Assembly: GCF_036687315.1 (NCBI RefSeq)
Contig: NZ_CP144683.1
Location: forward strand, 372,001-436,000
Reading direction: 5' to 3'
Source of the DNA: Sphingopyxis sp. TUF1
GTDB lineage: Bacteria > Pseudomonadota > Alphaproteobacteria > Sphingomonadales > Sphingomonadaceae
Length of the DNA: 64,000 nucleotides
Shown here: in pieces, positions 8,670 to 17,286 of the stretch
How the letters are laid out: each line of letters starts with the position of its first letter
How positions within the stretch are numbered: position 1 is the stretch's first letter
Notes under the pieces: model-generated
The model's database searches: none
What the model was told of the DNA's origin: nothing
Seen by the model: the letters and a program-made list of their open reading frames with translations, nothing else
Program-made: the position numbers and the translations under genes

Positions 8670-9734
8670 TTGAAAATTCCAACCTGTCTGGCCGGGGCAC
8701 TCCTGCTCGCCGGATGTAACGCTTCACCCGATAAGGATACAGACGAGACGCGCGTCGAAACGCAGGCGGCCGATGATAGTCTGATATTCGCCAACGCCGG
8801 GCCGGAACAGCGTCCTTTCGCCGAAACCCCCATTTTGCGCGCACAGGTTCTGCTCGATCACCTCGGCTTTTCGCCGGGCGTCATCGACGGCAAGGAAGGC
8901 GCGTCCTACGCCTCGGCGCTGCGCGGCTTTCAGCAGGCCAATGAGCTTCCCGACACGGGCAAGCTCGATGCCGCGACCGAACGGGCGTTACAGCGATGGC
9001 GAAAGGTACCTGCAACGCGGGTCGTCGTCATTCCGGCCGGGTTCGCCAAAGGTCCCTTCGTCCCCGCCTTTCCCAAGGACGCGGCTGCGCAGGCCAAGTT
9101 ACCTGCGCTCGGCTATCGTAACCTGACCGAGGCGCTGGCCGAGCGGTTCCACACGACGCCCGAAACGCTCGTCGCGCTGAACGGCGCGTCGGCGCTGGTC
9201 GGCGCAGGGCGGCCGTTCCGTGTGCCCAATATCGCCAATATCGACCGATCGACGCTGGGTGAGGATGCACGCGGCTGGAACGCGACACTCGAACGCCTTG
9301 GCGTTGCGCCCGATCAACCAGCCGCTGCGAAGGTCGTGGTCGATAAATCCGAAGGCGTGCTGAAAGTGTTTGGTGCCGGCGAAAAGCTCATCGCCCAATT
9401 CCCTGCGACAATGGGAAGCAGTCACGACCCCCTGCCCATTGGCACATGGAAAATTCAAGGGGTCAGCCGCAACCCCGAATTTCACTATAATCCCAAGCTT
9501 TTCTGGGATGTCGGCGACAACAAGGAAGCGGTCCTGCTCCAGCCGGGGCCGAACAGTCCCGTCGGCGTCGCGTGGATCGACATCAACAAGCCGCATTACG
9601 GGATTCACGGCACCAGCGAACCGCACACGATCGGACGCGCCGAAAGCCACGGATGTGTCCGATTGACCAATTGGGACGCGGCTCGGCTGGCGCAGATGGT
9701 AAAACCCGGCACTCCTGCCATTTTCCAGAACTGA
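8670..9734 (+). CDS. L,D-transpeptidase (YkuD) lipoprotein with peptidoglycan-binding domain
   Basis: A 354-residue protein starting at TTG after GAGAGGA. The signal peptide has a lipobox (ALLLAGC). Residues ~50-110 form a peptidoglycan-binding_1 repeat (QVLLDHLGFSPGVIDG). A LysM-like stretch (LTEALAERFHTTPETLVALN) follows near residue 155, and the YkuD domain is C-terminal with the catalytic signature HGT...SHGCVRLTNWDA. It forms 3-3 cross-links or attaches proteins to the wall. All catalytic residues are present, in contrast to the homologue at 31932-32435. Confidence 0.9.
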   Translation: MKIPTCLAGALLLAGCNASPDKDTDETRVETQAADDSLIFANAGPEQRPFAETPILRAQVLLDHLGFSPGVIDGKEGASYASALRGFQQANELPDTGKLDAATERALQRWRKVPATRVVVIPAGFAKGPFVPAFPKDAAAQAKLPALGYRNLTEALAERFHTTPETLVALNGASALVGAGRPFRVPNIANIDRSTLGEDARGWNATLERLGVAPDQPAAAKVVVDKSEGVLKVFGAGEKLIAQFPATMGSSHDPLPIGTWKIQGVSRNPEFHYNPKLFWDVGDNKEAVLLQPGPNSPVGVAWIDINKPHYGIHGTSEPHTIGRAESHGCVRLTNWDAARLAQMVKPGTPAIFQN

Positions 9735-9802
9735 CCGCGCGCGGCATTCGGCCGTGCGGTACAGGTGCCAGGCGATGATCCGGACCTTGCACTGGCGGCG
9801 GT

Positions 9803-10546
9803 TTAGTTCGCCTTGGCACCCAACAATTCGGCAAGCATCTTGTCTCCCCTTCCGTCGGGTGCGAACGCGCCGGTGCGGCCCACAAACGGACAGATCCACT
9901 CGGCCCCTACCGCACGGCCCGAATATTGCCGCGCTTCGGAAATGCTGCCGTGCCGCGCAAGCATCGGGTTGGCGTCGCCCGCCAGCGCCACGTCACGCGC
10001 TATGATCTTGCTGCGCATCTTGTCATAGACGCCGCTTTCCCGCAGTCGTTCGAACTGGTCGTGCAGGTTGAAGATCAGCGCCGGTCGTTCGAAGCGCCGC
10101 GCCGGTCGACTGGCCTGCGGGTGAAGGCCGACAACAAAAAACGCCTCACCACCAAAGCTCAGAGAGAAATGCGGATCGTCGGGCTCCGCGCTGACACGCG
10201 GATCGGCAGGCTGACCGTGAAAATCATCTTTGTCGGTCAGCGACTGCAGACGCGCCCACATCCATTGCTCAAACGCCTCTTCGTCAAGATCATTGTCGGT
10301 TTCGAACAATACCGCGAGCGAGTGGAACAGCGTGGGTTTGCGGGCATAGCTGGAGGCGAGGTCAAGTAGATTGGGATATATGCGCAGATCGTCCCATGCC
10401 GAACACATGTCGCGACCGACTACAATCCGCATCTGACCTTTCGCCAAGGCGGACTTGGCGCCGACGCACGGAAAGTCGGGATTGGCGACGAAGGCACGGA
10501 AGCGCTGGGCCAAGGGGTGACGGGAGTCATCGACGGGATAAAACAT
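9803..10546 (-). CDS. YqcI/YcgG family protein (GntA-like haem-dependent N-hydroxylase family)
   Basis: A 247-residue protein with the family signature FPCVGAKSA near residue 25 and a later SFGGEAFFVVGLHPQASRPARRF block. Some members are annotated as haem-dependent pre-guanitoxin N-hydroxylase GntA; others (YqcI, YcgG) have no known role. No guanitoxin pathway genes are nearby, so a related oxidative function on an arginine-like compound is only possible. It is a single gene, convergent with the L,D-transpeptidase gene to its left. Confidence 0.75.
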   Translation of the reverse strand: MFYPVDDSRHPLAQRFRAFVANPDFPCVGAKSALAKGQMRIVVGRDMCSAWDDLRIYPNLLDLASSYARKPTLFHSLAVLFETDNDLDEEAFEQWMWARLQSLTDKDDFHGQPADPRVSAEPDDPHFSLSFGGEAFFVVGLHPQASRPARRFERPALIFNLHDQFERLRESGVYDKMRSKIIARDVALAGDANPMLARHGSISEARQYSGRAVGAEWICPFVGRTGAFAPDGRGDKMLAELLGAKAN

Positions 10547-10763
10547 GGCTCACCAACCGTCGGCAGCGCCGCTGGTTGCGCCCGATTAACCTGGGTTACA
10601 TCGATTTGTCCGTGTTGCCGAATATCTTCATATTCGGTCGGCGGCCGCCCCCCCAGCAACCGGAACGGACATAGTGCGTTACGATTGGGTGACATCCCCC
10701 ATTCTCTTCCGCCGCGTTGCTCGCGGCGTCCATTCCAAGCGCTCGACCAACAGGACCTTGTAG

Positions 10764-11450
10764 TTGGAACTGCTCGATCCCGACCTGCTATGGCCGATTG
10801 TCGGCGCGATTGTGGCCAGCGCCATTATCGGCGCGGAACGCGAATACCGCGCGAGTCCGGCCGGGTTGCGCACTCATATTCTCGTAAGCCTGTCCTGCTG
10901 CCTGCTGATGCTGTCGGCGGTGCACCAGATGGAATGGCTCAACGACGCCCCCGTCGAGGTGGTGCGCATCGATCCCGTACGCATGGCCCATGGTATCCTG
11001 ACCGGGATCGGCTTTCTGTGCGGCGGGGTCATCTTTCGGGAAGGCTTCAACGTTCGCGGGCTCACCACGGCCGCTTCGCTTTGGACGACGGCGACCTTGG
11101 GCATATTGTTCGGTATTGGATTTTACGAGCTGGCGATCTTTGCCGCGACGGCGACGGTGCTCGTCCTGGCCGCCGTCACGATCACCGACAGGCGCGCGCC
11201 GCAGCAGCGTATCGTGCATCTGAAGGCCCGCTATCGCCGGTCGAAGGCCATCGGGCTTAGCGACTTCGGCACACTTCTGTCCGACCACAAGCTCCCATCG
11301 ATCACCATCGACCAGTCGATGCACGACGATGTCCTGGAATATGGCGCCATCGCCCAAGGCTACAGCGAAGACCGTGCCGAAAAGCTCGCTGCCAGCCTCG
11401 CGGCCGATCCCAACATCACCGGTTTCGAAATTCGTCCCCAACAGGCTTGA
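10764..11450 (+). CDS. MgtC/SapB family membrane protein
   Basis: A 228-residue protein starting at TTG. It has four to five N-terminal membrane helices with MgtC hallmarks: IIGAEREYRASPAGLRTHILV, then GIGFLCGGVIFREG and VRGLTTAASLWTTATLGI. The soluble C-terminal ~80 residues resemble an ACT-like tail. MgtC proteins affect magnesium adaptation and F-ATPase activity in some pathogens. No Mg-responsive leader or two-component genes are visible upstream. The 217 bp between this gene and the YqcI-family gene show no other ORF. Confidence 0.85.
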   Translation: MELLDPDLLWPIVGAIVASAIIGAEREYRASPAGLRTHILVSLSCCLLMLSAVHQMEWLNDAPVEVVRIDPVRMAHGILTGIGFLCGGVIFREGFNVRGLTTAASLWTTATLGILFGIGFYELAIFAATATVLVLAAVTITDRRAPQQRIVHLKARYRRSKAIGLSDFGTLLSDHKLPSITIDQSMHDDVLEYGAIAQGYSEDRAEKLAASLAADPNITGFEIRPQQA

Positions 11451-11510
11451 CCTTGGACGAACAATGCCCTGCGTTGAGCCAGCGATGTGCAATGCCGATC
11501 CCTGCATCGC

Positions 11511-12818
11511 CTATGCGCTTATAGCTGGCTTTCCCCGGATCCGGTCGAATTGCGATGCGACGTGACGCGCATAGGGGCGAGCGCAATCAGGAATGACAAG
11601 ATGCTCGTCTTCCCAGCGGATTAGGCCCCGGTCTTCAAACTTGGCGGTCGCACTCTGCGCCGCCGCCTTCATCGCTGCGCCGATCCGCGCCCGCCCGCTG
11701 CAAAGCAAGTCACGAATAATCGCGCCGCGTTCGCATTCGTTCGCATCGATTATTGCCCCGCGCGCCGCAGCCAGGCGTCCGCCGCCGATGAGATCGCGAT
11801 AAGGACCCGCGCGTTTCTCGTTCTGAACGATCAGGTCGGGGAATTTGCTGATCGCGCTGGCTCCGAAGCCGAGCAGGATGGGCGCGTTATCGTCGGTGAA
11901 GCCCTGGAAGTTCCGGTTCACCTGCCCCTGCTTCGCCGCGATCGCCAGCGGATCGTCGGGCAGCGCAAAATGATCGAAGCCGACGGGAATATAGCCCGCC
12001 CGCGTCAGGCGTTCGAAGCCCAGCGCTGCCTGTTCGAAGCGCAGCTTGTGATCGGGCAGATCGCGGGCGTCGATCCGCCGCTGGCGCGGAATCATCGCGG
12101 GCAGATGCGCATAGCCGAACAGCGCGACGCGGCTGGGCGCGAGGCGCATCGTTTCGTCGAGCGTTGTTTCGAGATCGGCGAGGCTCTGACCGGGCAGGCC
12201 GTACATCAGGTCGAAATTGATCGCGTCGATGCCTCGCAGGCGCAAACTGGCCACCGCATTTTCAATGTCGGTGAGCGGCTGGATGCGCCCGATCGCCTTC
12301 TGGATTTGCGGCGAAAAGGTCTGCACCCCGAGGCTGACGCGCTTGACCGACGAAGCCGCGAGGACGCGCGCCCAATCGGCGGAAAAACCGCGCGGGTCGA
12401 TCTCGATCGAAATTTCGGGATCACTGACGTCAAAGACGGTAAGGATGCGGTCGAGCAGGCGCACGAAGTCGATCGGCGCGATCGCGTTGGGGCTGCCGCC
12501 GCCGAAAGCGATGCGCTGAACCCGCGCACGGCCGCCAACGCGCCGCGCGACCATGGCAATTTCGGACCGCAGCGCCGTCAGATAGTCGGCCAAGCGCTGC
12601 GTGCGATTGGCTGCGCCGGTATTGCATCCGCAATACCAGCAAATCTGCTCGCAGAACGGAATATGGACATAAAGCGAGACCGGGGTCGCCGACGCGATCC
12701 GGTCGAGTGCCGCCGCATAATCCTCGGCGCCGACATGGTCGCCGAATTCGACCGCGGTGGGGTAGCTGGTGTAGCGCGGCACGGGCGTCGCCAGCAGGTC
12801 GGGGTGATAGCTCCACAT
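11511..12818 (-). CDS. hemN: Oxygen-independent coproporphyrinogen III oxidase
   Basis: A 435-residue radical-SAM enzyme converting coproporphyrinogen III to protoporphyrinogen IX without oxygen. The start has the HemN signature PVPRYTSYPTAVEF. The [4Fe-4S]/SAM motif CxxxCxxC is CEQICWYC with a following GC near residue 56-65, then GGGSPNAI. It lies downstream of the cbb3 oxidase genes, whose haems it would supply at low oxygen. A 14-bp FNR palindrome is centred 41.5 nt upstream of the A of the ATG, with TTAATC at -13 to -8 and no Shine-Dalgarno, so the transcript may be leaderless. Confidence 0.95.
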   Translation of the reverse strand: MWSYHPDLLATPVPRYTSYPTAVEFGDHVGAEDYAAALDRIASATPVSLYVHIPFCEQICWYCGCNTGAANRTQRLADYLTALRSEIAMVARRVGGRARVQRIAFGGGSPNAIAPIDFVRLLDRILTVFDVSDPEISIEIDPRGFSADWARVLAASSVKRVSLGVQTFSPQIQKAIGRIQPLTDIENAVASLRLRGIDAINFDLMYGLPGQSLADLETTLDETMRLAPSRVALFGYAHLPAMIPRQRRIDARDLPDHKLRFEQAALGFERLTRAGYIPVGFDHFALPDDPLAIAAKQGQVNRNFQGFTDDNAPILLGFGASAISKFPDLIVQNEKRAGPYRDLIGGGRLAAARGAIIDANECERGAIIRDLLCSGRARIGAAMKAAAQSATAKFEDRGLIRWEDEHLVIPDCARPYARHVASQFDRIRGKPAISA

Positions 12819-12852
12819 GGGTCGGGATTAAGCGGCGGCTGGCGCCTCCGCA

Positions 12853-12866
12853 TTGACGCAGATCAA
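12853..12866. promoter_or_regulatory. FNR/FixK-type operator upstream of hemN
   Basis: TTGACGCAGATCAA, one change from the TTGAT-N4-ATCAA consensus. Its centre (12859.5) is 41.5 nt from the hemN ATG, the class II activator position if transcription starts at the start codon. The only gene it can serve in this direction is hemN. Two FNR-type proteins are encoded in the window. Confidence 0.75.
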
Positions 12867-12874
12867 GGCCGCGA

Positions 12875-13102
12875 TCAGCAGCAGGCTTTCCGGGTGCCCG
12901 GCGTTTTGCCGCGGCGTTCGGTCATGGCATGGCACGCCTTCGCGCACGCGCCGCCGCCGCGATCGTCGGGTCCGCCCGGCACGATCAGCATGTGGCGGCC
13001 GCCGCCGCAATCGGGAACGATCATGACGCGGGCATCGACCGCCAGCGGAGCCAGCGCGAGGGCCGCAACCGCGGCAAGCGACGCAGAGATCCGGCTGGTC
13101 AC
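12875..13102 (-). CDS. Small secreted Cys/His-containing protein in the cbb3 cluster
   Basis: A 75-residue protein with GTG start overlapping the ccoS stop (GTGA). A signal peptide (ISASLAAVAALALAPLAVDA) precedes a mature part of ~51 residues with C32, C53, C57, H58, C74 and C75; CAKACH is a CX3CH spacing. It sits between ccoS and hemN and ends 9 bp before the FNR box. No family is recognised. Copper or haem handling for the oxidase is a guess from location and residues. Confidence 0.55.
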   Translation of the reverse strand: MTSRISASLAAVAALALAPLAVDARVMIVPDCGGGRHMLIVPGGPDDRGGGACAKACHAMTERRGKTPGTRKACC

Positions 13103-13254
13103 GGCGCCCTCTCCTCTTCATCCTCGACAAAGATGCGCAGCGCGGCGCCGTCGAGATCGTCGAACTGCCCGCGGCGAAGCGACCAGAAAAAAGCCGCAAG
13201 GCCGAGCAGGCCCAGCCCCAGCGCAATCGGGATCAGAAACACCAGCCCGTTCAC
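13099..13254 (-). CDS. ccoS: cbb3-type oxidase assembly protein CcoS
   Basis: A 51-residue protein, GTG start overlapping the ccoI stop (GTGA). It has one membrane helix (LVFLIPIALGLGLLGLAAFFW) followed by the CcoS signature RRGQFDDLDGAALRIFVEDEE. CcoS is needed for cofactor maturation of the CcoN subunit. Position directly after ccoI is canonical for ccoGHIS. Confidence 0.92.
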   Translation of the reverse strand: MNGLVFLIPIALGLGLLGLAAFFWSLRRGQFDDLDGAALRIFVEDEEERAP

Positions 13255-15365
13255 CGCGCCGCCCTTTTCAGCCGCATCGCGTTGCCGACGACGATCAGCG
13301 ACGAACCCGACATCGCGAGCGCCGCGACGAGCGGCGTTACATAGCCCATGAAGGCGAGCGGAACGGCGATGATATTATAGCCTATCGCCAGCGCGAAATT
13401 CTGTCGGACGATCGCCTGCGTCCGTCGCGCCATGCGAAGCGCCTGCACCACGGGCATCAGGCGGTCGCCCAGAAAAATGCAGTCGGCGGCGTTCTTGCCG
13501 GCGTCGCTCGCCGAGCCCGGCGCCATCGACGCATGGCCCGCCGCAAGCGCCGGGCCGTCGTTCAGCCCGTCGCCGATCATCAGCACCTTGCGCCCCAGCG
13601 CCGCCTGCCGCGCAATCGCCGCGAGCTTGTCCTGCGGGCTCATCCCGGTCTGCGCGGTCAGGCCCAGCGTTCGCGCGACCGGCGCAGCGGCCTCGGCGCG
13701 GTCGCCCGACAGGATCATCGTATCGAGCCCTTCAGCCCGCAGCGCGTCGATCGCGCTGCGGGCATCGGGACGAAGCTGGTCGGCGAAGTGGACCGTCGCT
13801 ACCTTTTCTCCGTCGATGGAAAGCTGAGTGGCGAGCGCGCTGTCCCCAAGGTCCCGGTCGGGGCGGCCGAGCGCCACGGCGCGACCCCTCCAGCTCGCCT
13901 CGACGCCAAAGCCCAGAATTTCACGCACATTCGCCACCGGTTCGGGCTTAATGTCGCGCGCAGCCAGGTCGCGGCGCAATGCTTCGCTCAAAGGGTGGCG
14001 GCTGACCTGCGCCAGCGCCAACATCAGGGCCTTCGTCTGATGATCGAGCTCGTCGATGTCGAGCGCGACGGGACGGCCGAGCGTGAGCGTGCCGGTCTTG
14101 TCGACCAAGGCCGTATCGACTTCGGCCAGCCGTTCGAGCGCCGATCCGTCCTTGATGAGCACCCCGGTGCGCATCAACTCGCCCGCCGCCACGATCTGCG
14201 CCGCGGGAACCGCGAGGCCGAGTGCGCACGGACAGGTGATGATGAGCACCGCGACCGCGATCAGCAGGCTGTGATGCCACCCCGCGCCCGCGATCATCCA
14301 CCCGGCAAAGGCGATGAGCGCGAGCGCATGGACCGCGGGCGCATAGAGGCGCGCCGCGCGGTCGGCGATGCGCACATAGCGCGACTTGCCCTGCGCCGCT
14401 TCGCCCATCAACCGGGCGATGTCGGCGATGGCGGTATCGGCGCCCGCGGCCGTCACCCGGACCCGGATCGGCGCATCGAGGTTGAGCGTTCCGGCATGGA
14501 CGCGGTCTTCGACATGCGCCGCGACCGGCGCGCTTTCCCCGGTCAGCAGCGACAGGTCGCACCGGCTTTCGCCCGCCACGACCACCCCGTCGGCGGCGAG
14601 ACGCTCGCCCGCGGCGACGAGCATGACCATGCCCGGATCGAGCGCCGTCGCATCGACCCACCGGCTGCCCCCGTCCGCGCCCACCACCATCGCCCCCGTG
14701 CCCATGTTGCGCAGCAACGCGGTCACGCCGCCGCGCGCCCGGTCGCGCATCACGCTGTCGAGCCAGCGCCCGCAGAGCAGGAAAAAGAGCAGCATGACCG
14801 CGCCGTCGAAATAGGCGTGCGGGCCGTGCGTCGCGGTCTCAAAGAGACTGAGCGCGCTCGCGAGCAGCACGCCGATGCTGATCGGCACGTCCATATTCGT
14901 CTGGCGATGCCGAAGCGCGCGCCACGCCGAGCGAAAGAAGGGCCGGCCTGCATAAGCGATCGTCGGCAGCGCGATCATCGCCGACAACCAGTGGAACAGG
15001 TCGCGCGTCGCCCCCGCCGCACCCGACCATACCGACACCGACAGCAGCATGATATTCATCATCGCAAAGCCCGCGACGGCCACGGCGCGCAGCAGCTCGC
15101 GGGTGTCGGCCGCGCCGGGATCGGCCTCGCCCGGTGCGTTGCCCACCGGATGCGCCTCGAACCCCAGCGATGCGAAGGCGCCGACGAGGTCGGGCATATC
15201 GGCTTCGGGCAGGCACGACAGGTGGACGCGCTTTTCGGTGAAATTGACGCGCGCCGCAGCGATGCGGCGGTCGCGGACCAGACCCTGCTCAAGCTTGGCA
15301 ATGCATCCGGCGCAGCGAATGTCGGGGACCGCGAAGTCGCGTTCGATGAGGGCGGCAGCGGTCAT
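13251..15365 (-). CDS. ccoI: Copper-translocating P1B ATPase CcoI/FixI
   Basis: A 704-residue P-type ATPase. The N-terminal metal-binding domain carries CAGC (IRCAGCIAKLEQ); membrane helix 6 has the CPC motif (ITCPCALGLAVP); the phosphorylation site is DKTGTLT and the hinge MIGDGLNDGPALA. It exports Cu to the periplasm for the CuB centre of cbb3 oxidase. The start at ATG 15365 overlaps the ccoH stop (ATGA), which excludes the longer in-frame extension upstream. All catalytic motifs are intact. Confidence 0.95.
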   Translation of the reverse strand: MTAAALIERDFAVPDIRCAGCIAKLEQGLVRDRRIAAARVNFTEKRVHLSCLPEADMPDLVGAFASLGFEAHPVGNAPGEADPGAADTRELLRAVAVAGFAMMNIMLLSVSVWSGAAGATRDLFHWLSAMIALPTIAYAGRPFFRSAWRALRHRQTNMDVPISIGVLLASALSLFETATHGPHAYFDGAVMLLFFLLCGRWLDSVMRDRARGGVTALLRNMGTGAMVVGADGGSRWVDATALDPGMVMLVAAGERLAADGVVVAGESRCDLSLLTGESAPVAAHVEDRVHAGTLNLDAPIRVRVTAAGADTAIADIARLMGEAAQGKSRYVRIADRAARLYAPAVHALALIAFAGWMIAGAGWHHSLLIAVAVLIITCPCALGLAVPAAQIVAAGELMRTGVLIKDGSALERLAEVDTALVDKTGTLTLGRPVALDIDELDHQTKALMLALAQVSRHPLSEALRRDLAARDIKPEPVANVREILGFGVEASWRGRAVALGRPDRDLGDSALATQLSIDGEKVATVHFADQLRPDARSAIDALRAEGLDTMILSGDRAEAAAPVARTLGLTAQTGMSPQDKLAAIARQAALGRKVLMIGDGLNDGPALAAGHASMAPGSASDAGKNAADCIFLGDRLMPVVQALRMARRTQAIVRQNFALAIGYNIIAVPLAFMGYVTPLVAALAMSGSSLIVVGNAMRLKRAAR

Positions 15366-15832
15366 TGGAGGTCGATCCGGTAACGCGCCTCGTCGGTCCC
15401 CTTGGCAATGATGATGTCGAGCCGCTGGCGCCCCTCCGCCAGCGGCTCGACCGAGCGCCACGCACCTTCCTCTGTCGCCACGAAACGAAGCGCGAGAGGG
15501 GCGGAGCGCCCGAGCGGATGGCTGGCCGTTGCGCCGACGCTGAGGCCTGCGAGCGGCGCGCCATCCTTGCGAATGTCGATGCGAACGCGCCGGTCGCGGT
15601 CGAGCGTGACCGCTGGCGTCCAGCCCAGCCGGTCTTGCGCCGCTGCGCGCGCGAGCAACTTGTTATACTGCTGGCTCGCGACATAGCTGTTTTCGACGAC
15701 CTTGCCGCCAAAGGTCGCCATGGCGAGCCGCGCCATCGTGAAATTGACCGCGACGACAGTGGCAAAAAAGGCCACAAGAATGGCCGTCATGTGCCAGCCG
15801 GTGAAAGCCTTGCGCGCCCGTTTTTCGGTCAT
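15362..15832 (-). CDS. ccoH: FixH/CcoH cbb3 oxidase assembly protein
   Basis: A 156-residue protein with one N-terminal membrane helix (GWHMTAILVAFFATVVAVNF) and the FixH motif MARLAMATFGGKVVENSYVASQ just after it. A soluble periplasmic domain follows. It is required for stability of the oxidase complex and copper delivery. Start and stop overlap ccoG and ccoI (ATGA), so expression is coupled within the operon. Confidence 0.92.
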   Translation of the reverse strand: MTEKRARKAFTGWHMTAILVAFFATVVAVNFTMARLAMATFGGKVVENSYVASQQYNKLLARAAAQDRLGWTPAVTLDRDRRVRIDIRKDGAPLAGLSVGATASHPLGRSAPLALRFVATEEGAWRSVEPLAEGRQRLDIIIAKGTDEARYRIDLQ

Positions 15833-17286
15833 TGTCCTGCCTCCGGCCGGTCGAACTGGATGATGTCGCTGTCGCCGCGCGGATCGCCGTCGAGGCCGCG
15901 CGTCGCGATGGTGAAGTCCTGCCGCGCCGGGCCGTCGCCGGGCGCTGCGACGAACAATTTGACGCGGGTCACACTATCCGGCGCGAGCGCGATCTCGACA
16001 CGCCGGCCGGCGGTTTCGCGCGATCCGCTTTCGGTCCATACCGCCGCGCCTGCCAATCCATCGACCGTGACGGAGACGCGGCGCGGGCGCGTTTCCATAT
16101 TGCGCAGCTTCAGCGTGTAATTGTTGCGCACATGCCCGTCGGACAGCTGGACATAGAGCGGGCTGCGCTCGTGCTGGACCGCAAGGTCGAGCCGCGTCCG
16201 CTGGCCCAGCGAAAACAGCATCGCGGCCCCGATCGCGCTCCATATGCCGAAATAAATCAGCGTGCGTGGGCGCAGCAGCGTTTTCATCACCGGCTTGCCG
16301 ACCCCGCCCGCCTTTTCGGTCGCGGCATCGTCGAGCGTGCAATAATCGATCAGCCCGCGCGGGCGCCCGACCTGTTTCATCACGCCGTCGCAGGCGTCGA
16401 TGCACAAGGCGCAGGTGATGCAGCCGATCTGCGGACCTTCGCGAATATCGATGCCCGTTGGACAGACGGCGACGCATTGATTGCAGTCGATGCAGTCGCC
16501 GAACGCACCCGGATGCGCCTCGGCCTTCTTGACGCTGCCCCGCGGTTCGCCGCGCCAGTCCTTGTACGTCACGAGCAGCGATTTTTCGTCCATCATTGCG
16601 GTCTGGATGCGCGGCCAGGGACACATATAGATGCACACCTGTTCGCGCATGAAACCGCCGAGGACGAAGGTCGTCGCCGTCAGCACCGCGACGGTGGCAT
16701 AGGCGATCGGCGCCGCCTGCCCCGTCCAGAAATCGGCGGTCAGCGTCGGCGCGTCGGCGAAATACATGATCCACGCGCCGCCGGTCCAGAAAGCGATCGT
16801 CAGATAGATCAGATATTTGATCGCCCGCTTTGAAATTTTTTCGAAAGTCCACGGACCATTGGCTAGGCGGACCTGCGCATTCCTGTCGCCATCGACCAGC
16901 CGGTCGACATGCTGGAACAGATCGGTCCACACCGTCTGCGGACAGGCATAGCCGCACCAGGCACGGCCGACCGCGCTGGTAACGAGGAACAGGCCGATGC
17001 CCGCCATGATGAGCAGGCCCGCGACATAATAAAATTCATGCGGCCAGATCTCGATCTGGAACATGTAGAAGCGCCGGTTCGCGAGGTCGACGAGCACCGC
17101 CTGATCGGGTGCATAGGGTCCGCGGTCCCAACGGATCCACGGCGTGCCGTAATAGATCGCCAGCGTGATCCCCATGATCGCCCATTTGAAGCGGCGAAAC
17201 GGACCATCGACCTTTTTGGGGTAAACGCCCTTTCGCTTTTCATACAGCGGTGCGGCGGGACCGGTCAGGTCGTCAGGGCTGGCCAT
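15829..17286 (-). CDS. ccoG: CcoG/FixG cbb3 oxidase accessory protein (ferredoxin-like, Cu reduction)
   Basis: A 485-residue membrane protein with several N-terminal helices, a polyferredoxin loop with two [4Fe-4S] motifs (CIDCNQCVAVCPTGIDIREG and CITCALCIDACD) and a C-terminal Ig-like domain. CcoG reduces Cu(II) for oxidase assembly. ATG 17286, preceded by AGGGAG, gives a 14-bp overlap with ccoP and is preferred over the longer extension. Its HEFYYVAGLLIMAGIGLFLVT block is typical of the family. Confidence 0.94.
   Translation of the reverse strand: MASPDDLTGPAAPLYEKRKGVYPKKVDGPFRRFKWAIMGITLAIYYGTPWIRWDRGPYAPDQAVLVDLANRRFYMFQIEIWPHEFYYVAGLLIMAGIGLFLVTSAVGRAWCGYACPQTVWTDLFQHVDRLVDGDRNAQVRLANGPWTFEKISKRAIKYLIYLTIAFWTGGAWIMYFADAPTLTADFWTGQAAPIAYATVAVLTATTFVLGGFMREQVCIYMCPWPRIQTAMMDEKSLLVTYKDWRGEPRGSVKKAEAHPGAFGDCIDCNQCVAVCPTGIDIREGPQIGCITCALCIDACDGVMKQVGRPRGLIDYCTLDDAATEKAGGVGKPVMKTLLRPRTLIYFGIWSAIGAAMLFSLGQRTRLDLAVQHERSPLYVQLSDGHVRNNYTLKLRNMETRPRRVSVTVDGLAGAAVWTESGSRETAGRRVEIALAPDSVTRVKLFVAAPGDGPARQDFTIATRGLDGDPRGDSDIIQFDRPEAGQ

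Noticed and set aside
11970..15383. Plus-strand frame of 1137 codons opposite hemN and ccoI
   Set aside because: It is antisense to genes with full catalytic motifs and is rich in R, A, D and G, as expected for the reverse frame of high-GC genes.
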